Shown: positions 7,091 through 13,801 of the stretch, piece after piece
How the letters are laid out: the number at the start of each line of letters is the position of its first letter
Numbering within the stretch: the first letter of the stretch is position 1
NCBI GenBank assembly: GCA_947649215.1
Contig: CANSQW010000010.1
Coordinates: 1-15,706, forward strand
Direction: 5' to 3'
Length of the DNA stretch: 15,706 bases
Source of the DNA: an uncultured bacterium
GTDB taxonomy: Bacteria > Actinomycetota > Coriobacteriia > Coriobacteriales > Eggerthellaceae
Translations under genes and position numbers: made by a program
The notes under the pieces: generated by a model
Told to the model about the DNA's origin: nothing
Seen by the model: only the letters and a program-made list of their open reading frames with translations
Databases searched by the model: none

Positions 7091-8224
7091 GTGGATCTCC
7101 TGTTCACCATTTTGTGCGCCGTCATCGTCATCGGATTCCTCGTGTTCATCCACGAGGGCGGCCATTACCTGGCCGCACGTGCCTTCGGCGTGCGCGTCAC
7201 CGAGTTCATGCTGGGCCTTCCCGGCCCCAACGTCGGTTTCACCAAGGGCGGCACCAAGTTCGGTGTGACCGCCGTTCCGCTGGGCGGCTATGCGCGCGTG
7301 TGCGGCATGGAGGCCGGCGAGATGCAGCCCCATCTGAAGGAGGTGCTGGCGGCGTTGTACCGGCGCGGCACGGCCGAGATGGAGGATATCGCGGCTGACT
7401 GCGGCATCACCGACGACGAGGCCTACGAGGCCCTGGAGGAGCTGACCGAGTGGGGAAGCTGCAGCGGCCCCACGAAGCGCGACCCCTACAACACGTACCG
7501 TGCGCCGGAGGTGACGCCTTCCAAGAAACAGGTGCGCGCCGCGCTGGCGGCGGGGGAGGAGCCGCCGGCCGCCTACGCGCTGGGCGAGGCGCGCCCGGTT
7601 GAGGACGTCCAGGCGCTCTTCGACGCCGAGTATCGCCAGCAGTATCGCAGCCTTCCCTTCTGGAAGCGCTCGGTCATCCTGGTGGCGGGCGTGGTGGTGA
7701 ACCTGCTGTTCGCCATCGTGGCGTTCGTGGTGCTGTTCTCGGTCATCGGGTTCGACGTGCAGAATACCCAGACGGGCGAGGTGTTCCACTACAACGCGAC
7801 GCCGTGGCAGTCCATCGAGGTGGGCTTCAGCTACATCGGGATGGTGATCCAGGCGGTGGCGGGGCTGTTCAACCCGGCGACCGCGGCGCAGACGGTCTCG
7901 GACTCCACGTCCATCGTGGGCATCGCGGTGCTCTCGAAGCAGGCCGTCGAGCAGGGGCTGTTCATGGCGCTGCAGTTCATGGCGATGATCTCGGTCTCGC
8001 TGGGCATCATGAACCTCATCCCCATCCCGCCGCTCGACGGCGGGCGGTTCGTGGTGGAGGTGTTCCAGAAGGCCACGCGCAAGGTGGTGTCGCCTAAGGC
8101 CATGGGGTACCTGTCCATGGCGGGCATGGCGCTGTTCCTGGGATTTTTCGCCATCATGCTCAACCAGGACATCCAGAATCTCATCGCGGGCACCGGCGTG
8201 TTCGGGCCCTCGGCGGGGGCGTAG
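7091..8224 (+). CDS. rseP: RseP-like site-2 (intramembrane) zinc metalloprotease, atypical
   Basis: Membrane protease of the M50B/site-2 family, which cuts transmembrane segments, classically of anti-sigma factors or remnant signal peptides. The product is 377 residues. The zinc motif HEGGH is at 21-25 in the first membrane helix, PLGGYARV at 63-70, the second membrane segment runs about 193-220 (AGVVVNLLFAI), and the second catalytic motif NLIPIPPLDGG is at 308-318 with D316. Two points differ from usual RseP/RasP: the stretch after the second helix (221-245) is too short to hold a PDZ domain, and an extra segment of about 110 residues (79-190) sits between the first and second membrane helices; residues 80-122 look like a winged helix. 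The start is GTG with GAGAGGA six bases upstream. It is followed by ispG after 105 bases. The protease assignment is firm; substrate is unknown. Confidence 0.93.
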   Translation: MDLLFTILCAVIVIGFLVFIHEGGHYLAARAFGVRVTEFMLGLPGPNVGFTKGGTKFGVTAVPLGGYARVCGMEAGEMQPHLKEVLAALYRRGTAEMEDIAADCGITDDEAYEALEELTEWGSCSGPTKRDPYNTYRAPEVTPSKKQVRAALAAGEEPPAAYALGEARPVEDVQALFDAEYRQQYRSLPFWKRSVILVAGVVVNLLFAIVAFVVLFSVIGFDVQNTQTGEVFHYNATPWQSIEVGFSYIGMVIQAVAGLFNPATAAQTVSDSTSIVGIAVLSKQAVEQGLFMALQFMAMISVSLGIMNLIPIPPLDGGRFVVEVFQKATRKVVSPKAMGYLSMAGMALFLGFFAIMLNQDIQNLIAGTGVFGPSAGA

Positions 8225-8239
8225 GGCGCCGGCGCGCCC
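8224..8239 (+). other. Small GC hairpin at the rseP stop
   Basis: GGGCGC (8224-8229), loop CGGC, GCGCCC (8234-8239), overlapping the last base of the stop codon. No T-tract follows, so it is more likely a processing or pausing site than a terminator. Confidence 0.35.
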
Positions 8240-8290
8240 GGCAGCTGGCGAGGCCGCTGCGCCTACGGGGCGGCGCGACCTCGCCGCTCA

Positions 8291-8296
8291 TATAAG
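8291..8296 (+). promoter_or_regulatory. Candidate -10 element ahead of ispG
   Basis: TATAAG in an AT-richer patch of the 105-base rseP-ispG gap, 33 bases before the ispG ATG. No clear -35 is seen, so ispG may have its own weak promoter in addition to read-through from rseP. Confidence 0.35.
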
Positions 8297-8329
8297 TAAG
8301 CGCGTCGCGCTTGGCGGAAAGGGGCGAAC

Positions 8330-9397
8330 ATGGTACAGGACGAGCGGCCCAACCAGGGCACGCGGCAGGTGATGGTGGGCGACGTGCCCCTGGGCGGCGG
8401 CGCGCCGGTGGTGGTGCAGTCGATGCTCAACGCGCCGGCCAAGGACGTCGAGGCCAACCTCGCGCAGATCGCCGCGCTGGCCGAGGCCGGCTGCGAGGTG
8501 GTGCGCATGGCCATTCCGCACCGCGACTGCCTGGATGCGTTCGCGGCCGTCTGCGCGGCCTCCCCGCTGCCGGTGGTGGCCGACATACACTTCGACGCGC
8601 AGATCGCCATCGAGGCCGCGCGTCGCGGCGCCGCCAAGTTGCGCATCAACCCGGGCAACATCGGCGGCCTTGAGGCCACCGACGCCGTCATCGACGCGGC
8701 GCGCGAGGTCGGTATCCCCATCCGCATCGGCGTGAACGCCGGATCGCTCGACGGCGTGTTGGCCGCGCGTGATGACCTGACGCTGCCCGAGAAGCTCGCC
8801 GCCAGCGCCTCGGACTACGTGCGTCATTTCGAGGAGCGCGGCTTCCACGGCATCGTGGTGTCGGCCAAGGCCCACGACGTGCAGGCCACCATCGACACCT
8901 ATCGGCTGCTCGCCGCGCGTATTCCCTCCGTGCCGCTGCACATCGGCGTGACCGAGGCGGGCACCGCCTTCCAGGGCATCATCAAGAGCGCCTGCGGCCT
9001 GGGCGTCCTTCTTGAGCAGGGGATAGGCGATACGCTGCGCATCTCGCTCACCGACGATCCCGTGACCGAGGTGCGCGCCTGCTGGACGCTGCTGGGCGCG
9101 CTCAACCTGCGCCGCCGCAGCCCCGAGCTCATCAGCTGCCCCACGTGCGGGCGCTGCCAGGTGAACCTCATCGGGCTGGCGTCGGAGGTGGAGCAGCGGC
9201 TGGCGAACGTGAAGTCGCCCGTGAAGGTGGCCGTCATGGGCTGCGTGGTGAACGGCCCGGGCGAGGCCGCCGATGCCGATATCGGGGTGGCTTGCGGGGC
9301 GGGAACCGGCGTGGTTTTCTCCCATGGTAAAATTGTTCGGAAAGTAAGCGAGTCAGAGATTGTCGACGCACTCATGGAGGAGATTGAGCAACTATGA
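8330..9397 (+). CDS. ispG: 4-hydroxy-3-methylbut-2-en-1-yl diphosphate synthase (GcpE)
   Basis: Iron-sulfur enzyme of the MEP pathway that reductively opens 2-C-methylerythritol 2,4-cyclodiphosphate to HMBPP. The product is 355 residues. The N-terminal TIM-barrel carries VVQSMLNAP (28-36), ADIHFD (84-89), KLRINPGNIG (103-112), IRIGVNAGSL (131-140) and HIGVTEAGTAFQG (204-216). The C-terminal cluster domain provides the [4Fe-4S] ligands C270 and C273 in CPTCGRC, C305 in VMGCVVNGPGE, and E312. The ATG at 8330 has AAAGGGG (8318-8324) about five bases upstream. The stop overlaps the proS start (ATGA, 9394-9397), so the two are translationally coupled. It belongs to the same pathway as dxr upstream, from which it is separated by rseP and the surface gene. 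Full-length with all key residues. Confidence 0.97.
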   Translation: MVQDERPNQGTRQVMVGDVPLGGGAPVVVQSMLNAPAKDVEANLAQIAALAEAGCEVVRMAIPHRDCLDAFAAVCAASPLPVVADIHFDAQIAIEAARRGAAKLRINPGNIGGLEATDAVIDAAREVGIPIRIGVNAGSLDGVLAARDDLTLPEKLAASASDYVRHFEERGFHGIVVSAKAHDVQATIDTYRLLAARIPSVPLHIGVTEAGTAFQGIIKSACGLGVLLEQGIGDTLRISLTDDPVTEVRACWTLLGALNLRRRSPELISCPTCGRCQVNLIGLASEVEQRLANVKSPVKVAVMGCVVNGPGEAADADIGVACGAGTGVVFSHGKIVRKVSESEIVDALMEEIEQL

Positions 9398-11148
9398 CGA
9401 ATATCGTGCTGCGCATGAGCCAGCTGTACGCTCCCACACTGAAGGAAGACCCGGCGGATGCTGAGATCGCGAGCCATCGCCTGCTGCTGCGCGCGGGCAT
9501 GATCCGCAAGACGGCGTCGGGCGTGTACACCTTCCTGCCGCTGGGCTACCGGGTGCTCTCCAAGATCGAGGGCATCGTGCGCGAGGAGATGGATGCCATC
9601 GGCTCGCAGGAGATCATGATGCCGGCGCTGCAGCCGGCTGAGCTGTGGCACGAGAGCGGCCGCTGGGACGACTACGGCCCCGAGCTCATGCGTCTGGTGG
9701 ATCGCCACGACCACGGCTTCTGCCTCGGGCCCACTCATGAGGAGCTCATCACCGCGCTCGTGCGCAACGAGCTGCGCTCCTACAAGCAGCTGCCCTGCTC
9801 GCTCTACCAGATCCAGGTGAAGTTCCGCGACGAGATCCGCCCGCGCTTCGGTTTGCTGCGCAGCCGCGAGTTCATCATGAAGGACGCCTACAGCTTCCAC
9901 GCCGACCAGGCGTCGCTGCAGAAGACCTACGACGACATGAGCGTGGCCTACGGCAACATCTGCGAGCGCTGCGGCCTGGAGTATCGTCCCGTCGAGGCCG
10001 ACTCCGGCCAGATCGGCGGCAAGGTGACCACCGAGTTCATGGCGCTTGCCGAGGCCGGCGAGGCCGAGCTCGTGTACTGCAGCTGCGGCTACGCGGCCAA
10101 CACTGAGGCTGGCGCCTGCCTGGCGCGCCCCACCTGCCATGAGGTGGCGGCCCTCGAGAAGATCAGCACCCCGGGCGTGCACACCATCGAGGAGCTGGCC
10201 CAGTTCCTGGACATCCCCGAGTCCTCCACGGTGAAGGCGCTCTCCGGCAAGGGCGAGGACGGCGTGCTCACCGTCATGTTCGTGCCGGGCGATCATGAGC
10301 TCAACGAGATCAAGGCGGGCCGTGCGGTGCCCGGCTTCGAGCTGCTCACCGACGAGGAGATGGAGGCCGCCGGGCTGCACAAGGGCTCGATGGGCCCGGT
10401 GGGCCTGCCGGAGGGCACGCGCGTCGTGGCCGACGCGAGCCTGCAGGTTGTCCCGCAGTGGGTGGTCGGCGCCAACGAGGACGGCTTCCACCTGGTGGGC
10501 GCCCGTCCCGGAGCGGACTTCACGGTGGATGCGTGGGCTGACCTCTGCATCGTGAAGCCGGGCGACAGCTGCCCGGACTGCGGGCTGCCGCTGGAGGGCG
10601 CGCGCGGCATCGAGGTGTCGCAGGTGTTCCAGCTGGGCGACAAGTACTCCGTGGCCATGGGTGCCACGTTCGCCGACGAGGACGGCGTCGAGCGTCCGTT
10701 CGTCATGGGCTGCTACGGCGTGGGCGTGAGCCGCACCCTGGCCGCCGTGGTGGAGCAGCACAACGACGAGCACGGCATCATGTGGCCGCTGTCGGTGGCG
10801 CCGGCGCACGTGTGCGTCATCCCGCTGACGGTGGGCGACGACGAGGTGCAGCCTGCCGCCGAGCGCGTGGCGCGCGAGCTGGCCGGCCTGGGCCTGGAGG
10901 TGGTCATCGACGACCGCGACGAGCGCGCCGGCGTGAAGTTCGCCGACGCGGACCTCATCGGCTGGCCGCTCCAGGTGGTGCTGGGCAAGCGCGGCCTGGC
11001 CGAGGGCAACGTCGAGGTGAAGCTGCGCCGCACGGGCGAGAAGAAGAGCGTGCCGCTGGCCACCTTCGCCGAGATGATGACCTTCGCGCGGCGCAACGCC
11101 AAGAAGTCGAAGGCCGGCGTGGGCACCTTCGACATGCTGTTCGCGTAG
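9394..11148 (+). CDS. proS: Prolyl-tRNA synthetase, bacterial type with editing domain
   Basis: Class II aminoacyl-tRNA synthetase charging tRNA-Pro in the cytosol. The product is 584 residues. The N-terminal catalytic core has the motif 1 region (about 60-80), THEELIT (114-120) and motif 2 RFGLLRSREFIMKDAYSFH (151-169). The inserted YbaK-like editing domain (about 250-385), which removes mischarged Ala-tRNA-Pro, includes K281 in STVKAL and GSMGPVGLP (331-339). Motif 3 is GVGVSRTLAAVVEQ (442-455), and the anticodon-binding domain runs about 468-565 (GWPLQVVLG, 523-531). Cys pairs CSC (229-231) and CPDC (393-396) flank the editing domain and could bind a metal. The ATG lies inside the ispG stop (4-base overlap), with GGAGGAG (9376-9382) upstream. 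A strong terminator follows, so this ends the unit. Confidence 0.97.
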   Translation: MTNIVLRMSQLYAPTLKEDPADAEIASHRLLLRAGMIRKTASGVYTFLPLGYRVLSKIEGIVREEMDAIGSQEIMMPALQPAELWHESGRWDDYGPELMRLVDRHDHGFCLGPTHEELITALVRNELRSYKQLPCSLYQIQVKFRDEIRPRFGLLRSREFIMKDAYSFHADQASLQKTYDDMSVAYGNICERCGLEYRPVEADSGQIGGKVTTEFMALAEAGEAELVYCSCGYAANTEAGACLARPTCHEVAALEKISTPGVHTIEELAQFLDIPESSTVKALSGKGEDGVLTVMFVPGDHELNEIKAGRAVPGFELLTDEEMEAAGLHKGSMGPVGLPEGTRVVADASLQVVPQWVVGANEDGFHLVGARPGADFTVDAWADLCIVKPGDSCPDCGLPLEGARGIEVSQVFQLGDKYSVAMGATFADEDGVERPFVMGCYGVGVSRTLAAVVEQHNDEHGIMWPLSVAPAHVCVIPLTVGDDEVQPAAERVARELAGLGLEVVIDDRDERAGVKFADADLIGWPLQVVLGKRGLAEGNVEVKLRRTGEKKSVPLATFAEMMTFARRNAKKSKAGVGTFDMLFA

Positions 11149-11161
11149 ATCCAGCGCATCC

Positions 11162-11194
11162 GCGCGCCGCTCCTTGGGGGCGGCGCGCTTTTTT
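11162..11194 (+). terminator. Intrinsic terminator of rseP-ispG-proS
   Basis: Perfect 9-bp stem GCGCGCCGC (11162-11170) / GCGGCGCGC (11180-11188) with a 9-base loop, directly followed by six T (11189-11194). It lies 13 bases after the proS stop. Confidence 0.93.
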
Positions 11195-11248
11195 GTTGGC
11201 GGGAAGCGTACCGAACTGACGATTAGTGCCACGGCTCTGACCTGGGGT

Positions 11249-11254
11249 TATAGG
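11249..11254 (+). promoter_or_regulatory. Candidate -10 element ahead of the HAD gene
   Basis: TATAGG in GGTTATAGGACG, 32 bases before the HAD start and after the proS terminator, where a new promoter is needed. No -35 at standard spacing is visible, so this is tentative. Confidence 0.35.
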
Positions 11255-11286
11255 ACGTTTCCGCAGATGAGAGGGCGGTTTTTGAG

Positions 11287-11997
11287 ATGGCAGAGATTGG
11301 CGGTTCGGTACGCTCCGAGGGCGCTCCCGCGGCCGAGGGTGGCCCTCTGGGCATGTTGTTCGACCTGGACGGCACGCTCATCGACACCTACGACATCATC
11401 CTGGCCTCGTTTCGGCACACGGTGCGCACGGTGCTGGGGCGTGAGCTGCCGGACGAGGTGCTCATGCAGAAGGTGGGTCAGCCCCTGGTCACGCAGATGT
11501 GGGACTTCACGGATGACCAGGCCGTTCACGACCAGTTGGTGGACGCCTACCGGGCGCATAACGACGTGATCCACGACGAGCGCGTGGCCGTGTTCCCTGG
11601 CGTGGCGGACGCGCTGGCACAGCTGGCGGCGATGGGCTGTCCGATGGGCGTGGTGACCTCCAAGCGCAGCGGGCTGGCCCGGCGCGCGCTGGCGCTGACG
11701 GGCATCGAGTCGCGCTTCGCCTTCGTGCTGGGGCCTGACGAGTGCGCCGCCCATAAGCCCGACCCCGCGCCGGTGCTCCAGGGTTGCGCGGAGCTGGGAC
11801 TCGACCCGGCGCGCTGCCTGTACGTGGGCGACAGCCCCTTCGACCTGCAGGCCGGCAACGGCGCCGGCACGACGACGGTGGCGGCGCTGTGGGGCATGTT
11901 TCCCGCCGATGCGCTGGCGGCGGAGCGCCCAGACTTTGCGCTGGGCTCCATCGCCGAGCTGCCCGCCCTGGTGGCTCGCCTGGCCAGGGAGCGGTAG
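11287..11997 (+). CDS. HAD-superfamily phosphatase (phosphoglycolate phosphatase/PpaX-like)
   Basis: Soluble haloacid-dehalogenase-type phosphohydrolase of 236 residues. All four motifs are present: FDLDGTLIDT at 25-34 (nucleophile D26, general acid D28), VVTSK at 122-126 (T124), K157 in HKPDP, and VGDSPFDLQAGNGAG at 180-194 (D182, D186). The helical cap lies between motifs I and II (about 35-105), as in the Gph/PpaX subgroup, so small organic phosphates or pyrophosphate are plausible substrates; the exact one cannot be read from sequence. About 20 Gly/Ala/Ser-rich residues precede the core, unlike most relatives. The ATG at 11287 has GAGGG about eleven bases upstream; M23 is an alternative without such a site. 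It is preceded by the proS terminator and followed by the phasin-like gene 155 bases downstream. Confidence 0.88.
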   Translation: MAEIGGSVRSEGAPAAEGGPLGMLFDLDGTLIDTYDIILASFRHTVRTVLGRELPDEVLMQKVGQPLVTQMWDFTDDQAVHDQLVDAYRAHNDVIHDERVAVFPGVADALAQLAAMGCPMGVVTSKRSGLARRALALTGIESRFAFVLGPDECAAHKPDPAPVLQGCAELGLDPARCLYVGDSPFDLQAGNGAGTTTVAALWGMFPADALAAERPDFALGSIAELPALVARLARER

Positions 11998-12050
11998 CGC
12001 TCGCCGTCTCGCGTCGGTCGCGTCCCGGGGCCGCGGGCTCAACGAAGCCG

Positions 12051-12056
12051 TAACAT
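12051..12056 (+). promoter_or_regulatory. Candidate -10 element ahead of the phasin-like gene
   Basis: TAACAT, about 97 bases before the ATG at 12153, in the 155-base gap after the HAD gene. There is no recognisable -35, and no terminator is visible after the HAD gene, so read-through is equally possible. Confidence 0.25.
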
Positions 12057-12152
12057 CGACGAGCCGGAGCCGGGCGCAGACGGTGCGCAGGCGCATCATG
12101 GGGCGCAGAGGCGCCGCGGGCGGCGTCGTTCCCGAGGATACGGAGGCTCATC

Positions 12153-12554
12153 ATGTCGAGCATCACCGATGGTTTCAAGGACGTGTTCATGGCGGGCATC
12201 GGGGCCATGGCCCTGGGCGCCGAGAAGTCGAAGGAGCTGGTCGACCAGCTCATCGCGAAGGGCGAGCTCACCGTCGATCAGGGCAAGGCCATCAACGCCG
12301 ATCTGATCGACCGCGCTTCCCAGACCGCTGGCAAGACGGCGGAGAGCGTGCGCGACGACCTGATAGCCGCGCATCTGGCCGCGCTGACCAAGGACGAGCG
12401 CGACGCCTTCGCCGCCAAGGTGGCCGAGATGGCCGCTGCGGCCGACGAGAAGGACGCGGCCATGGATGCCCAGGCGGATGAGGTGGAGGCCATCATCGCC
12501 GATCAGCAGGCCGCTGCGGCTGCCGCGTCGGCGGGCGTGCCGGCTGCGCAATAG
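12153..12554 (+). CDS. Phasin-like Ala-rich helical protein
   Basis: Small (133 residues) soluble protein, almost entirely predicted helix. The N-terminal part (GFKDVFMAGIGAMALGAEKSKELVDQLIAKGELT, residues 7-40, with key AEKSKELVDQLIAKGELT) resembles proteins annotated as phasin family or polyhydroxyalkanoate synthesis regulator, where an amphipathic helix is followed by LV-x-KGELT. The middle (44-98) is charged and coiled-coil-like, and the tail (111-133) is Ala-rich. No PHA synthase or depolymerase is in the window, so a granule role is not supported; a structural or membrane-associated helical protein is as likely. The ATG has GGAGG (12142-12146) six bases upstream. A terminator follows 34 bases after the stop, so it is the last gene of its unit. 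Confidence 0.8.
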   Translation: MSSITDGFKDVFMAGIGAMALGAEKSKELVDQLIAKGELTVDQGKAINADLIDRASQTAGKTAESVRDDLIAAHLAALTKDERDAFAAKVAEMAAAADEKDAAMDAQADEVEAIIADQQAAAAAASAGVPAAQ

Positions 12555-12588
12555 CGCCAAGGCGGGCGCGTCAACGGGCGAGCCTGCG

Positions 12589-12616
12589 GGCGGTCGCTGC
12601 GGCGGCCGCCTTTTTT
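12589..12616 (+). terminator. Intrinsic terminator of the phasin-like gene
   Basis: GGCGGTC (12589-12595) pairs with GGCCGCC (12604-12610), including one G-T pair, with an 8-base loop, then six T (12611-12616). An overlapping inverted repeat GCCTTTT / AAAAGGC (12608-12614, 12621-12627) adds an AT-rich dyad. Confidence 0.85.
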
Positions 12617-12640
12617 ATGCAAAAGGCCAGGTCAGAACGG

Positions 12641-12657
12641 CGCAACCTCAGGTTGCG
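12641..12657. promoter_or_regulatory. Perfect 17-base palindrome, candidate XRE operator (copy 1)
   Basis: CGCAACCT, one central C, AGGTTGCG: perfect 8-bp arms. Its core GCAACC-N3-GGTTGC (12642-12656) is repeated exactly, spacing included, upstream of the paralogous regulator at 15348. It lies about 95 bases before the ATG at 12752, a fitting place for an operator. Confidence 0.65.
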
Positions 12658-12661
12658 GCAA

Positions 12662-12677
12662 AATTCCAACTGGAATT
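12662..12677. promoter_or_regulatory. Second inverted repeat upstream of the XRE gene
   Basis: AATTCCA (12662-12668), AC, TGGAATT (12671-12677): perfect 7-bp arms in an AT-rich island, only 4 bases after the first palindrome. It could be a second operator or part of the promoter upstream region. No equivalent is seen ahead of the second XRE gene. Confidence 0.5.
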
Positions 12678-12702
12678 GGTCGCGCGGCTCCGCCGCCACG
12701 GG

Positions 12703-12708
12703 TAGGGT
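12703..12708 (+). promoter_or_regulatory. Candidate -10 element (TAGGGT) of the XRE gene
   Basis: TAGGGT inside TAGGGTGGGC (12703-12712), 43 bases before the ATG. The same 10-mer occurs at a similar distance ahead of the surface-protein gene. The -35 region is not clear; TTGGTC (12676-12681) would be 21 bases away. Confidence 0.35.
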
Positions 12709-12751
12709 GGGCATCCGTTAAGATAAGACGCATCGAGGAGAAAGGCCCATC

Positions 12752-13660
12752 ATGAACGTGGAGATTGCCGAGCGCCTAGCGGCCCGACGGAAGCAGGCGG
12801 GGCTATCGCAGGAGGCCCTGGCGGAGAGGCTGGGCGTGTCGCGCCAAGCCGTCTCGAAGTGGGAGCGGTCGGAGTCGTCGCCTGACACGGACAACCTCAT
12901 CGCCCTGGCGCAGCTCTACGGCGTGTCGCTTGACGAGCTGCTCTACGTGGATGACTCGATTGCCGATGACGTGGCGTTCGAGGCTGAGGATCGCGCTGCT
13001 GGACGCGATGCGGGCGCGGCGGGCGGCCCGGATGCCGATGCCGCTCCCGGTGCCGGCGCCTCGAAGGGCACGGCGCGCTTTGTGCCGGGCGGCTTCTGCG
13101 TGGAGGACGGCGAAGAGCGCGTGACCGTCTCGTGGCGCGAGGGAGTGCACGTGGTGGACGGCGCCAAGGGCGAAGAGGTTCACGTGGGCTGGGACGGCGT
13201 GCACGTCCGCGGCCAGGGTGCCGCCGCCCACGCGTTCGCCCACGAGGGACATGATCCCTTCGACTGGCACGAGGCCCAGGGCTTCCGCCAGATGTGGCTG
13301 CGGTTTCCCTTCTGGCTGGTGGCCATCTTGGCCTATCTGCTGCTGGGCGTCTTCCTGGATGCCTGGGGTCCGGGGCTGTTCGTGTTCTTCCTCGTTCCCG
13401 TCTACTACGTGACGGGCGTGGCCATCGCCGAGCGACGCCTTGCCCCGGCCGTCTGCGCCCTCTATCCGCTGGGGGTCACGGCCTGGTTCTTCTGGATGGC
13501 CTTCATGGAGGGCGCGTGGCACCCGGCCTGGGCTATCTTCCTGACCATTCCCATCGTGGAGTGCCTGACGGTCTACCTCTCGCGCGGATGGCAGAAGCGC
13601 CGCCGCGCGCGGGAGCAGGCTGACGACGTGATCGACGTGGAGGGCGCGTCGGGGGACTAG
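12752..13660 (+). CDS. Membrane-embedded XRE-family transcriptional regulator
   Basis: Protein of 302 residues with a Cro/C1-type helix-turn-helix at about 4-62: RLAARRKQAGLSQEALAERL for the first helices and SRQAVSKWERSES (30-42) as recognition helix. An Ala/Gly/Asp-rich linker (82-106) leads to a short strand-rich region with repeated GVHV motifs (about 107-152), then four predicted membrane helices (about 186-204, 207-225, 231-251, 258-277) and an Arg/Lys-rich tail (282-287). It would thus hold its DNA-binding domain at the inner membrane face. The ATG has GAGGAGAAAGG (12735-12745) upstream and the paralog at 15348 begins with the same residues. Two inverted repeats upstream suggest autoregulation. 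The signal sensed is unknown. It stands alone on the + strand between two terminated or promoter-bearing units. Confidence 0.9.
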   Translation: MNVEIAERLAARRKQAGLSQEALAERLGVSRQAVSKWERSESSPDTDNLIALAQLYGVSLDELLYVDDSIADDVAFEAEDRAAGRDAGAAGGPDADAAPGAGASKGTARFVPGGFCVEDGEERVTVSWREGVHVVDGAKGEEVHVGWDGVHVRGQGAAAHAFAHEGHDPFDWHEAQGFRQMWLRFPFWLVAILAYLLLGVFLDAWGPGLFVFFLVPVYYVTGVAIAERRLAPAVCALYPLGVTAWFFWMAFMEGAWHPAWAIFLTIPIVECLTVYLSRGWQKRRRAREQADDVIDVEGASGD

Positions 13661-13756
13661 GGCTCCGGCGCGACGGGCGAGGGACCTCTGCCTGCCCTCC
13701 GCTTGCCTGCGGCCGCTGGGCTTTCCGGGGAGATGGCGCGGGGGCGCCAAGGTGCG

Positions 13757-13765
13757 TGCTACACT
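13757..13765 (+). promoter_or_regulatory. Extended -10 promoter of rlmB
   Basis: TGCTACACT matches an extended -10 (TG-N-TACACT), 36 bases before the rlmB ATG. It also argues against extending rlmB upstream of 13802, since such a start would lie ahead of the promoter. Confidence 0.55.
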
Positions 13766-13801
13766 AGCCGGCGACCAACCGACCGACCGAAAGCGAGCCC
13801 C

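Noticed and set aside
6616-7268. Overlapping + strand frames in the adhesin-rseP intergenic region
   Set aside because: Arg/Pro/Ser-rich translation, no ribosome site or family similarity; they cover the TATAAT promoter and run into rseP in another frame.
8899-11232. 777-codon minus-strand frame over ispG/proS
   Set aside because: Translation is His/Arg/Ala-rich without any family motif, and it lies fully over two well-supported genes.
13703-13801. 33-codon upstream extension of rlmB
   Set aside because: The extension precedes the extended -10 promoter, is not family-like, and the ATG at 13802 matches the usual N-terminus.
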